The notes: generated from the sequence alone by a model not told the origin. Numbered from the stretch's first letter, positions 9,937 to 17,003 are shown. The stretch is DNA of 64,000 nt from Marine Group I thaumarchaeote (GCA_013390745.1 JACASX010000001.1:124001-188000); one strand, 5' to 3'. A program made the numbers and translations.

Positions 9937-9944
9937 CTTAAAAT
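9937..9944 (+). promoter_or_regulatory. Possible TATA box for microprotein pair
   Basis: CTTAAAAT centred about 27 nt before the GTG at 9968, a spacing suited to a leaderless message for the two small genes downstream. It is weak evidence by itself in AT-rich DNA. Confidence 0.35.
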
Positions 9945-9967
9945 AAAGTCAGATCTTTGGATGTTTT

Positions 9968-10084
9968 GTGGTAACAAAAAGAGTAGAAACCAAGGTAGGA
10001 ATAAGATCCAAAAAAATTAGCAGAAAAAGGCAGAGAATGTTAAACTTGGAAAGACAAAACAAACTTGCACGTAAGAGCAGATAA
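9968..10084 (+). CDS. Putative 38-residue basic microprotein
   Basis: Short GTG-started frame encoding 38 residues, 15 of them Lys or Arg, with no hydrophobic core. Support is contextual: a TATA-like element lies about 27 nt upstream, and a second small frame starts 2 nt after its stop, as in a mini-operon. The composition suggests nucleic-acid or ribosome binding. It could also be noncoding sequence in an AT-rich gap, so confidence is modest. Confidence 0.42.
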   Translation: MVTKRVETKVGIRSKKISRKRQRMLNLERQNKLARKSR

Positions 10085-10086
10085 TT

Positions 10087-10263
10087 ATGAACGATAAGGA
10101 AAAAATCAAAGCAATGGAGAAAGTGATGTACATACAAGAAGAAAAAATCAAAGGAGTCGTACATTTGTTAGATCTATTGAAATCAAGATTAGAAACAGGT
10201 CAAAATAGTAACGGAGAGATCTTACTAGTAATAGAAGAAATCAAAAGAGAATTAATTTATTAA
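10087..10263 (+). CDS. Putative 58-residue coiled-coil microprotein
   Basis: ATG-started frame of 58 residues, charged and helical, with heptad-like Leu/Ile spacing (MEKVMYIQEEKIKGVVHLLD, then ILLVIEEIKRELI). It follows the basic microprotein by 2 nt and ends at the first copy of a 15-bp direct repeat (10263-10277). Regular helix-forming composition argues for coding. No family recognised; perhaps a small adaptor or antitoxin-like helix, though nothing shows that. Confidence 0.5.
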   Translation: MNDKEKIKAMEKVMYIQEEKIKGVVHLLDLLKSRLETGQNSNGEILLVIEEIKRELIY

Positions 10264-10291
10264 AAACGAGTTTTCAGGTTTACACAATTTT

Positions 10292-10310
10292 TAAGATAAG
10301 TGTTATCTTA
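10292..10310. promoter_or_regulatory. Perfect 8-bp inverted repeat, candidate operator
   Basis: TAAGATAA-GTG-TTATCTTA, two perfect 8-bp arms round a 3-bp centre, ending 7 bp before the ATG of the small membrane ORF. With a T-rich element at about 10287-10293, the palindrome would cover the transcription start, the usual place for an archaeal repressor. A hairpin terminator for the upstream microgenes is the alternative, but no T-tract follows. Confidence 0.5.
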
Positions 10311-10317
10311 GAATGTT

Positions 10318-10512
10318 ATGGTATTTGATAGTAAGCTCTCATGTAGCTGGATGTCTATCAAGCTGATTTTTTTAATCGTCCTTGCCATAATTATTGTACT
10401 GGTATTTGCATTTCTGTTAATGATATCTATTTTTGGGCTTCCAACCGAATTTACGAATAGCCTATACGATATTTGCCGAGCTTTTGCAACCTTCCTTGAT
10501 TATCCCTGCTGA
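10318..10512 (+). CDS. Putative small membrane protein
   Basis: 64 residues with one strongly hydrophobic helix (residues about 15-38, LIFLIVLAIIIVLVFAFLLM) and a short polar C-terminus ending in Cys. An alternative ATG twelve codons in would place the helix at the very N-terminus. It is enclosed by the 15-bp direct repeats and preceded by the palindrome at 10292-10310. No family recognised. A second frame runs across its 3' half, so a real gene is likely but not certain. Confidence 0.42.
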   Translation: MVFDSKLSCSWMSIKLIFLIVLAIIIVLVFAFLLMISIFGLPTEFTNSLYDICRAFATFLDYPC

Positions 10513-10643
10513 TTTTGGTAATAATAAAACGAGTTTTCAGTCGTTACTAACTCGAAAGCGTTCAGGACTTACACACTCAAAAAGTCTAACAAGTTTTACT
10601 ATTTATGTTTCTGTAAATATTTAATTTTCGTATTCTGAGTATT

Positions 10644-10730
10644 CTAAATTATATTAAACAGAAGTATTATCACTCCAACGAGTATAATGGCAGTTGGGAT
10701 CATCGTTGATTTATACAGTTTATCAATCAT
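10644..10730 (-). CDS. Putative 28-residue single-helix membrane peptide
   Basis: Very short frame beginning MIDKLYKS followed by a hydrophobic helix IPTAIILVGVIILLFNII. Its ATG overlaps the end of the zinc-ribbon gene at 10723-10959 by 8 nt, so translational coupling is likely. Small membrane peptides of this kind (compare the one at 21465-21689, which starts MIGKLIITAIIL) occur repeatedly in this window. Confidence 0.45.
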   Translation of the reverse strand: MIDKLYKSTMIPTAIILVGVIILLFNII

Positions 10731-10959
10731 CTAAACAAGAACCACATTCCATTTTTTTATCATACCAATTAGTCAGGAACAAATACACATTACCACAAAT
10801 AGAACATTCACCCGTCTTTCTATGTCGTCTTATCAATTTGTAGTACAAAATTAACAAAGGATTGATCTTTTCACTATGAATCTGAAAATTTTCGTCATAA
10901 AAATAGATTTTCCATATAGAATTATTCTTTTTTGATACTGAAATTACATATTTTTGCAT
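10723..10959 (-). CDS. Zinc-ribbon hypothetical protein
   Basis: 78 residues: an N-terminal beta-rich half and a C-terminal ribbon with two CxxC knuckles (ECSICG and ECGSCLDD) about 20 residues apart, enough to bind one zinc. The following 28-residue membrane peptide is translationally coupled to it. Three tandem 10-bp units lie directly in front of its start codon (10960-10989), which suggests specific regulation. Function unknown. Confidence 0.65.
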   Translation of the reverse strand: MQKYVISVSKKNNSIWKIYFYDENFQIHSEKINPLLILYYKLIRRHRKTGECSICGNVYLFLTNWYDKKMECGSCLDD

Positions 10960-10989
10960 ACTCTATCAGACTCTATTAGACTCTATGAA
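10960..10989. promoter_or_regulatory. Three tandem 10-bp repeats at start of zinc-ribbon gene
   Basis: Three head-to-tail units of ACTCTATYAG (third unit ACTCTATGAA), one helical turn each, abutting the minus-strand ATG. A TATA-like AATTTAAG at about 11006-11013 on the upstream side would place transcription start inside the array, so a protein bound along one face could block transcription. A 5' UTR element is the alternative. Confidence 0.5.
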
Positions 10990-11285
10990 GTACGAAAGAG
11001 TATCGAATTTAAGCCGATCTACAACCAAAATAATCTAATCAATGGAAGTGTGTGCCAGCTATAGACCATGCACTAACCGACCTACTGCATGGACAGAGCC
11101 AAACCCAAACGCATACAATAGAACATTAGAAAACTGTATGCAAATTGTATGCACTAGTATGCGTATAGTATGCGTATAGTATGCAGAATTTAATATTATT
11201 TCACGTTGAATGTCATTAACTCAACAAAAATGTGGTGTTCATATTGGTTATCTTTGACCTTTAGGTTGTACTAATGACTGTACAC
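10990..11285. other. Intergenic stretch with no convincing gene
   Basis: About 300 bp between the zinc-ribbon gene and a minus-strand microgene. It holds a CCATGC/GCATGG inverted pair (11066-11071 and 11087-11092) and the phased GTATGC array. A 45-codon frame at 11042-11179 ends inside the array and is not convincing. I see no tRNA or obvious C/D-box RNA; a small regulatory RNA cannot be excluded. Confidence 0.5.
11111..11184. promoter_or_regulatory. Helically phased GTATGC array
   Basis: Five GTATGC hexamers begin at 11136, 11147, 11157, 11168 and 11179, that is at 10-11 bp intervals, and an inverted copy GCATAC lies at 11111. The last three are embedded in an 11-bp repeat (GTATAGTATGC). 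A further GCATAC overlaps the start codon of the zinc-ribbon gene (10956-10961). The spacing puts every copy on the same DNA face, as in cooperative operators or iterons. Confidence 0.6.
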
Positions 11286-11360
11286 TCAGGAATTTGCTTC
11301 AATGTCTTCTTCAAGGTCTTTTCCAAGACCTTTCCACCATTGATCAAGATCCTGTGCCAT
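11286..11360 (-). CDS. Putative 24-residue acidic microprotein
   Basis: Short frame MAQDLDQWWKGLGKDLEEDI plus four residues: acidic, amphipathic, with a WW pair. A TATATA element (about 11383-11391 on the complementary reading) lies 27 nt upstream of the ATG, as expected for a leaderless gene. Its compositional regularity and promoter spacing argue for translation, but it is very short and I recognise no family. Confidence 0.38.
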   Translation of the reverse strand: MAQDLDQWWKGLGKDLEEDIEANS

Positions 11361-11402
11361 TTAGAAAATTTAATTAATTATCGTATATAGATCTGCTGGT
11401 TG

Positions 11403-11816
11403 CTAGATTTTGCTATAAATTATCCTAGGTTTTGACTCACCCTGCTCATAAATTTCGGTTTTTAATTCAATCTTTCCAAATTCATCATGGTTTATAGAAA
11501 ACACAACTGGGGTAGTTGACCATCCATACTTTGGCTCAAAATTAATTTCGATGATTTCTACAAGCGAGCTCTGTGAAAATTCCTTGTGGAATGTTTTTTC
11601 CATGCCCAAAACCTCAAGAATGATTAGGTTTGTCATTTCAGAATTATCATTGTACGTAATTCTAACAATCTTATTTTTTGGTTCATACACTGCATCAACA
11701 AAAATTATCTGAGATATTGTAGATTCATCTAATGCTGAATCAGATGTGATTGATATCACTATAGCTGCAATTGCGATTATTGACGCAACAGCAATAATTT
11801 TCCTATTCATTCTCAT
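11403..11816 (-). CDS. Membrane-anchored hypothetical protein
   Basis: 137 residues. An N-terminal hydrophobic segment (IIAVASIIAIAAIVISI, about residues 6-23) with two upstream Arg and one Lys looks like a signal anchor, followed by a predicted beta-rich extracellular domain of about 105 residues without cysteines. Its ATG overlaps the aminopeptidase stop (ATGA), so the two are probably co-translated. No family recognised; the context suggests an outside-facing partner of the peptidase, which is inference. Confidence 0.72.
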   Translation of the reverse strand: MRMNRKIIAVASIIAIAAIVISITSDSALDESTISQIIFVDAVYEPKNKIVRITYNDNSEMTNLIILEVLGMEKTFHKEFSQSSLVEIIEINFEPKYGWSTTPVVFSINHDEFGKIELKTEIYEQGESKPRIIYSKI

Positions 11817-14320
11817 CCAAATTCTGCTTTGATACGCCGCAAAAACTTTGATCTAATTCTAACTCTTTCCAATGTCTGTTCTATAACACGCTCTGTTCCA
11901 GGTAAGGGGTTTCTTTTGAAAAAGTTACGTACATCTCTTTCCTGTTTATCATCAATTACACCACCAACGCTAGCAACAATTCTATTCGCGAGTGGATTAC
12001 CAACCCCAAACTTTCTAACTAATTCTTTCCAATGATTCTTAAGCCATGGCCAAAGAACATCCTTGCCGTAAATATTAGCTGATACACCCATAATTGGAGC
12101 ACGGATATTTTGAGAACGTACTTCTGGGGTTAGGGAAAGGGCTAGTGTTTTAAGCAGTAAATTTTTTTGCTTAAAATTACACATCGCCATAAGAAATCTA
12201 ATCTTTTCTTCTTGTAAAGTAGACTTTCTGTAAAGCGACAAAAGTTTATTGTAAGTTTTTTTATCTCCTTGCCATGCCGCTAATACAAAAACTGGTTCCT
12301 GCAGATCAGCGGCAAGAGAATTTTTATTTTTAAGAAATTTATTAAAACGTTTGTTTGCTTCGCTGAGTATTTCCTTATCGCCAAGTTTACCAAGTGCGGT
12401 TATCACAAAACTACGTAACAATGAATCAGTGTGTCTCTCATTTTTTTTGGAATCCCAATCAAGGCGGTCAAATATTGTTCCCAAAAATTGTGCAGTATAG
12501 GTACGGATTTCATCAGAAAATTTTTCTTTAGTGGTTAGTTTGTATAGATAGTAAAGATTTTGCGCTAAATTCAGCAGAGTGATATAATCATCCTCATCGT
12601 GATATGATGTTGTAAAATCAAGATATTCCTGGAGTTGTTTTGTGCCTGATATACACTGTGAAAACAAATCATTCTGTAAACTCCATCTATCAACATGATT
12701 CAATATTTTTTCATCAATCAATAATGATAGCTTCGCTAAACTGTGATCATCATATTGAACTCTGTAAAACCCATAGCGACCTGAATTAATTATAAAATTT
12801 GAATCTCTGTTTTTCAGAGATACACTGCTAGAGTGTGATTTCATTAAGATTGAGTTTTCGTGATTTCCCTCTTCAATCTGTATTGGAATTGTCCATTTAT
12901 TTTTAGAAACTCTACTCCCATCAGATAAGAAGCGTTTCTGTGTTAATGATATTTTTGAATTATTCCGTTTAACATTCACAACTGGATACCCAACCTGATC
13001 AATCCATGTTTTCATCATAGAGTCAACAGGTTTATGTGCAATTTTCCCAATTGAATTCCATAAATCCAGTCCTTCTGCATTTGAATATCTATGTTTAGTA
13101 AGATAATGTTTCAGTCCTTTACGAAAGTTTTCTATTCCAACATAATTCTCCAACATACGTAAAACACTCCCACCCTTGTCGTAGCTGATTGCGTCAAAGA
13201 TTTCTCTAATTTGTGCTGGGTGTTTTACGTCCACATTTATTGGGTGAGAATTTTTTAATGCGTCAAGACTCATAGCTTGTAACATTGCATCATCTAAAAA
13301 CTGGTCCCAAAGATCCCACTCTGGATAAAACTTGTCCACGATTTTTGTTGCCATGAATGTTGCAAAGCTTTCATTCAGCCAAAGATCATTCCACCATTTC
13401 ATCGTAACAAGATTACCAAACCATTGGTGAGCTATCTCATGGGATATTACTTCCGCAATGTACTGCTTTGTCCTAGTTGAAGATGTCTTTGGATCATAAA
13501 GTAAAATTGCCTCTCTGAATGTAATTGCACCCCAATTCTCCATTGCACCAGCAGCAAAATCAGGTATAGCTATCATGTCAAGTTTTGGAAGTGGATACTT
13601 TATTCCAAAATATTTTTCATACTCACTGAGAAACTTCTTGGTAAAGTCTAGTGAAAGTTTGCCCTTATTCTTATTGCCTTTTGTGGTAACAATTCTTATC
13701 TTGATATTTCGTAGCTTTCCATGTAAATATTCAAACTCACCTACACCAAGATACAAAAGATACGTTGACATTACTGGAGTTCGCTCAAACTTATACAGGA
13801 TTTTTGAACCAACAATTTTCTTAGATGTAACTGGCATGTTTGAGATTGCATCCAAGTGCTTATCGACTAAAAGAGATACATCAAATGTTGCCTTAACAGC
13901 GGGTTCGTCCCAGCAGGGAAATGCCCTTCTAGCGTCAGCAGCCTCAAACTGTGTTGTTGCAAGATACTTTGTTTTCCCCTTTCTATCCTTGTACTGGCTT
14001 CTGTAAAATCCTAAAAGTCTATCATTCAAGGTTCCAGTAAACTTGATGGAAAGTTTTGCTTTCCCTTTTATTTTCTTTGCAAGTTTAATTGTCAGTTTTT
14101 CATTTTTTTCATTTAGAGATAATTTTGTAGGGATGATTTTCCTTCCTTGTGTTATATGAGATTCTTTTATGCTGAGTTCTGCAGCGTCTAGTATGATTGA
14201 ATTAGTCGGTTTTGATAAATTGAGAGTAATAATTTCCTCACCGTTAAACTTAAAATTATGAAATAATGGTTCAAACACAAGTTCATAGTTGATTGGGATT
14301 ACGCCTGCCATACCGTGCAT
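11813..14320 (-). CDS. M1-family zinc aminopeptidase
   Basis: 835-residue gluzincin of the tricorn-interacting-factor F / aminopeptidase N type. The substrate-binding GAMEN motif (about residues 258-262) and the zinc motif HEIAHQW with downstream NES Glu (about 294-320) are intact, followed by the armadillo-like ERAP C-terminal domain. It removes N-terminal residues from peptides, probably downstream of the proteasome. No signal peptide is visible, so it is cytosolic. Two starts are possible (ATG here or three codons in). It diverges from mcmB and leads a two-gene unit with the anchored protein downstream. Confidence 0.93.
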   Translation of the reverse strand: MHGMAGVIPINYELVFEPLFHNFKFNGEEIITLNLSKPTNSIILDAAELSIKESHITQGRKIIPTKLSLNEKNEKLTIKLAKKIKGKAKLSIKFTGTLNDRLLGFYRSQYKDRKGKTKYLATTQFEAADARRAFPCWDEPAVKATFDVSLLVDKHLDAISNMPVTSKKIVGSKILYKFERTPVMSTYLLYLGVGEFEYLHGKLRNIKIRIVTTKGNKNKGKLSLDFTKKFLSEYEKYFGIKYPLPKLDMIAIPDFAAGAMENWGAITFREAILLYDPKTSSTRTKQYIAEVISHEIAHQWFGNLVTMKWWNDLWLNESFATFMATKIVDKFYPEWDLWDQFLDDAMLQAMSLDALKNSHPINVDVKHPAQIREIFDAISYDKGGSVLRMLENYVGIENFRKGLKHYLTKHRYSNAEGLDLWNSIGKIAHKPVDSMMKTWIDQVGYPVVNVKRNNSKISLTQKRFLSDGSRVSKNKWTIPIQIEEGNHENSILMKSHSSSVSLKNRDSNFIINSGRYGFYRVQYDDHSLAKLSLLIDEKILNHVDRWSLQNDLFSQCISGTKQLQEYLDFTTSYHDEDDYITLLNLAQNLYYLYKLTTKEKFSDEIRTYTAQFLGTIFDRLDWDSKKNERHTDSLLRSFVITALGKLGDKEILSEANKRFNKFLKNKNSLAADLQEPVFVLAAWQGDKKTYNKLLSLYRKSTLQEEKIRFLMAMCNFKQKNLLLKTLALSLTPEVRSQNIRAPIMGVSANIYGKDVLWPWLKNHWKELVRKFGVGNPLANRIVASVGGVIDDKQERDVRNFFKRNPLPGTERVIEQTLERVRIRSKFLRRIKAEFG

Positions 14321-14388
14321 AATTTGAAACGTTATGTAAGTTTATTCAGATTCAAAAGATTTTAAGGGAAACATGAGTATATTACAAT

Positions 14389-14811
14389 ATGAAGCAAAAA
14401 ACTGCGTCTCGTAAGATTAAGATCCTTGTTGCAAAACTGGGCTTAGATGGTCATGACAGAGGTGCGCTAGTACTATGCCGTGGGTTCAGGGATGCTGGAA
14501 TGGAAGTAATTTACTCTGGCTTGTTTGCCACACCGGACAGAATAGCACAAATTGCTGAGGATGAAGATGTGGATGCAGTTGCGCTTAGTCTCTTGAACGG
14601 AGCACATGGAACATTGTTTCCCAGAGTTGTTAAGGAATTAAAGAAGAAAGGAATTAATGATGTACTTGTTGTAGGTGGCGGAACAATTCCAGAGGAAGAT
14701 AAAAAAATACTTGAGAAATCTGGTGTTAGCGGAAACTTTGGACCGGGAACATCACTTAATGATATAACTAATCATATTAGAAATGGCGTGTTAAAATTAA
14801 GAAAATTATAA
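14389..14811 (+). CDS. mcmB: Methylmalonyl-CoA mutase, small (B12-binding) subunit
   Basis: 140-residue cobalamin-binding domain protein. The base-off B12 signature is complete: DGHDRG with the cobalt-ligating His22, then SLLNG, then VGGGTIP. It pairs with the catalytic subunit encoded 5.5 kb upstream on the other strand. Splitting the mutase into two polypeptides is normal in archaea; placing the two genes on opposite strands with an aminopeptidase between means stoichiometry is not set by one operon. Its stop codon directly abuts the stop of convergent ilvC. Confidence 0.94.
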   Translation: MKQKTASRKIKILVAKLGLDGHDRGALVLCRGFRDAGMEVIYSGLFATPDRIAQIAEDEDVDAVALSLLNGAHGTLFPRVVKELKKKGINDVLVVGGGTIPEEDKKILEKSGVSGNFGPGTSLNDITNHIRNGVLKLRKL

Positions 14812-15810
14812 TCATTCAGTAGAATCAGGCCACATCATTTTTCGCATCTGTTTTCCAACCTGCTCTATTTGATGTGAATCTAATTGTTTCATGTATTTGT
14901 CAAACGCGTTTTTGCCACTTTTTTCATACTCACTTAACCATTCTTTGTTAAATGTCCCATCCTGTATTTCCTGTAGAACTTTTTTCATTTCTTCCTTGGT
15001 CTGCTTATTCATAACCATTGGACCACGAGTAAGACCGCCATATCTTGCAGTTTCGCTTACGCGTCTCCACATTCCGTTGATTCCATATTTCTGAATCATG
15101 TCAACAATTAGTTTCAACTCATGTAAAACTTCAAAGTATGCAATTTCTGGTTGATAGCCAGCTTCAACCAATGTTTCAAATGCGTTTACAACCATAGAAG
15201 CAGAACCGCCACAAAGATCCGCTTGTTCACCAAACCAGTCAGTCTCAACTTCTTCCTTGAATGTAGTTTTGATCAAACCAGCACGTGCACTTCCAATTCC
15301 CTTGGCAATTCCAAGTGTTCTGTCCCAAGCAGTTCCAGTCTTGTCTTGTTCTACAGCAACAATTGAAGGTGTTCCAAATCCATCAAGATATGTTTCTCTT
15401 ACCTTGGAGCCTGGACCTTTCGGTGCAACCATAATAACATCAACATTGTCAGGTGCTTTTATCCATCCCCAGTAAATTGCAGCAGCATGTGAAAATGCTA
15501 ATGCATTACCCTCAGAAATATTTGGTTCTATCTCATCCTTGTAGACTTTAGATTGAACCATATCAGGAATTAGAATATGTATAATGTCAGCCTTTTTGCA
15601 AGCTTCTGCTACAGACATCACTTCGTGTCCGTCGTCCTTTGCTTTGTTCCAGCTAGAACCACCCTCTTTAAGTCCAACGATTACTTTGAGACCAGAATCT
15701 TTGAGATTGTTTGCTTGTGCATCTCCCTGGATACCATATCCGATGATTGCGATTGTTTGATCTTTAATTAGGTCTAGACTAATATCAGAATCTTTCCAGG
15801 TCTTTGCCAT
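14812..15810 (-). CDS. ilvC: Ketol-acid reductoisomerase
   Basis: 332 residues, class I length. Second step of valine/isoleucine synthesis: Mg-dependent alkyl migration and NAD(P)H reduction of acetolactate. N-terminal Rossmann motif IIGYGIQGDAQANNL (about residues 22-36), HILIPDMVQ and APKGPGSKVRETY; the C-terminal knotted helical domain has the metal-binding region DWFGEQADLCGG and FEVLHELKLIVDMI. It converges on mcmB with no intergenic base. Confidence 0.95.
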   Translation of the reverse strand: MAKTWKDSDISLDLIKDQTIAIIGYGIQGDAQANNLKDSGLKVIVGLKEGGSSWNKAKDDGHEVMSVAEACKKADIIHILIPDMVQSKVYKDEIEPNISEGNALAFSHAAAIYWGWIKAPDNVDVIMVAPKGPGSKVRETYLDGFGTPSIVAVEQDKTGTAWDRTLGIAKGIGSARAGLIKTTFKEEVETDWFGEQADLCGGSASMVVNAFETLVEAGYQPEIAYFEVLHELKLIVDMIQKYGINGMWRRVSETARYGGLTRGPMVMNKQTKEEMKKVLQEIQDGTFNKEWLSEYEKSGKNAFDKYMKQLDSHQIEQVGKQMRKMMWPDSTE

Positions 15811-15840
15811 TGAAAAAATTTTAGATTCTACCCATATAAT

Positions 15841-15960
15841 CTATATCTTGTATTCCTTATTGCATTTAACACACCTGACTTTCACGCCCTCAGAATCAAG
15901 GCGCTCAAACTTCTTTGAACCACAATTTGTACAAATTGGGCATGCCCGTGCTGGCTTCAC
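15841..15960 (-). CDS. 39-residue zinc-ribbon microprotein
   Basis: GTG-started frame whose product is almost entirely a rubredoxin-type zinc ribbon: CPICTNCG and RCVKCNKEYKI give paired knuckles separated by about 18 residues. A stop in frame upstream forbids a longer protein. Cysteine spacing this regular is unlikely by chance. Small ribbons like this often serve as detachable subunits of RNA polymerase, ribosome or tRNA-modification enzymes; which one is unknown here. Confidence 0.65.
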   Translation of the reverse strand: MKPARACPICTNCGSKKFERLDSEGVKVRCVKCNKEYKI

Positions 15961-15990
15961 AAATAATAGTTTTGTAAACTACATTTGAAG

Positions 15991-16908
15991 TTAATTGATT
16001 TTCCCACTGCCTATTATTCGCACTGTAGTGGATTCCGGTTTTATGACAATACAAATATCATTTTTCTTATAGATAATTGGTTTTTCCAACGTTAACTTGA
16101 ATGGTGACACGGATGAGATCTTTGCTGCCTTTATTTGAAGTCCAACGTTAAGAAGACACATCTGATTCTCCGAAATTTCTCCTTTGTAAAATGGTGACTG
16201 ATTGAAATTAATCACAAGTTCAGTTTTTACTTCTAAGGAATCGTCAATTGTAAGAATGTCACCTCTTTGAATTTCATCCGGCTTGATTCCCTTTAGTGAA
16301 AGACCAACTCTTGCTGAACAAATTGCCTGTTTTACGTCATCGTCATGCATTTGAATGGACTTTATCATAATCTCAGATCCTGACGGTAAATGCCTTAGTT
16401 TATCATACTGATTTACTATGCCTTGTAATACTTTACCTAACACGACAGTCCCAACACCTTTCACGTCAAAACAATGATCTATTACAATTTGTACAGCACC
16501 ATCGCTTGAAATTGATGGAAATTTTATTAATTCCTGTTTAATGTTTGGTGAATCAACTTTCTTGTAATTATTCAAAACTGTTCCTTTGATCATAGAATTA
16601 AGGCGATTTTCATCGACTTCGTAAGAATGGCTTATAATTCCATCTTTTTTTCCTAGCATATCCAATGCAATAATTTGTTCTCCAACATACTTGTCAAGCG
16701 ATGCAATATAGAAAATTACATACTCTGCAATGTTTATTGCTTGTAACAGAGGTTGAATCTTTTCTGGGAATCCATTTGGAATAACCCATGTTCTGATAAC
16801 ATCAGACTCCTTTTTATCATAAAGTGTAAGATCTGTGGTTGTACCTTTTTTGCCAAAATCATTTGCAATTGTCTGTTCTCCAAGAACAACAAAATTGATC
16901 GAGTTCAT
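15991..16908 (-). CDS. EF-Tu/SelB-like protein with degenerate GTPase domain
   Basis: About 305 residues. The layout matches the G domain and domain 2 of translational GTPases of the SelB/EF-Tu group, but the nucleotide motifs are gone: where a P-loop should follow the first strand (NFVVLGE) the sequence is QTIANDFGKKGTTTD, the DxPG of switch II is replaced by IPNGF, and no NKxD is visible. Domain 2 (about residues 150-230, DVKGVGTVVLGKVLQGIVN) looks intact, with a third beta domain to the end. It is probably a nucleotide-independent RNA- or tRNA-binding relative. An ATG 48 nt upstream is an alternative start. Confidence 0.72.
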   Translation of the reverse strand: MNSINFVVLGEQTIANDFGKKGTTTDLTLYDKKESDVIRTWVIPNGFPEKIQPLLQAINIAEYVIFYIASLDKYVGEQIIALDMLGKKDGIISHSYEVDENRLNSMIKGTVLNNYKKVDSPNIKQELIKFPSISSDGAVQIVIDHCFDVKGVGTVVLGKVLQGIVNQYDKLRHLPSGSEIMIKSIQMHDDDVKQAICSARVGLSLKGIKPDEIQRGDILTIDDSLEVKTELVINFNQSPFYKGEISENQMCLLNVGLQIKAAKISSVSPFKLTLEKPIIYKKNDICIVIKPESTTVRIIGSGKIN

Positions 16909-17003
16909 AATAATGCACGTATTTGCTTCACAGATTATATTTTTGATAAACTCCATTTGTAAGTTTAGTTTCCGTATTAATCGATTGATCGATCATGATT
17001 ATT

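Larger units (their letters stand above)
10263..10540. repeat. 15-bp direct repeats flanking a small membrane gene
   Basis: AAAACGAGTTTTCAG occurs at 10263-10277 and again, identical and in the same orientation, at 10526-10540. Each copy contains the short palindrome AAAAC-GA-GTTTT. Both are followed by a TTACACA string (directly after the first copy; about 30 nt on after the second, within TTCAGGACTTACACAC). The enclosed DNA carries a palindrome and the small membrane ORF at 10318. This could be the footprint of a small mobile unit or a duplicated regulatory site. Confidence 0.6.

Noticed and set aside
10433-10624. 63-codon frame overlapping the small membrane ORF
   Set aside because: It runs through the second 15-bp repeat, has mixed composition, and competes with a frame that has a clear membrane helix.
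10990-11050. Possible tRNA T-arm (GATCGG..TTCGAT-like string)
   Set aside because: No matching acceptor stem, D-arm or anticodon arm could be folded around it.
11042-11179. 45-codon plus-strand frame with several Cys
   Set aside because: Its 3' half is made of the GTATGC array, it has no clear promoter, and its composition is not protein-like; the DNA repeats explain it better.
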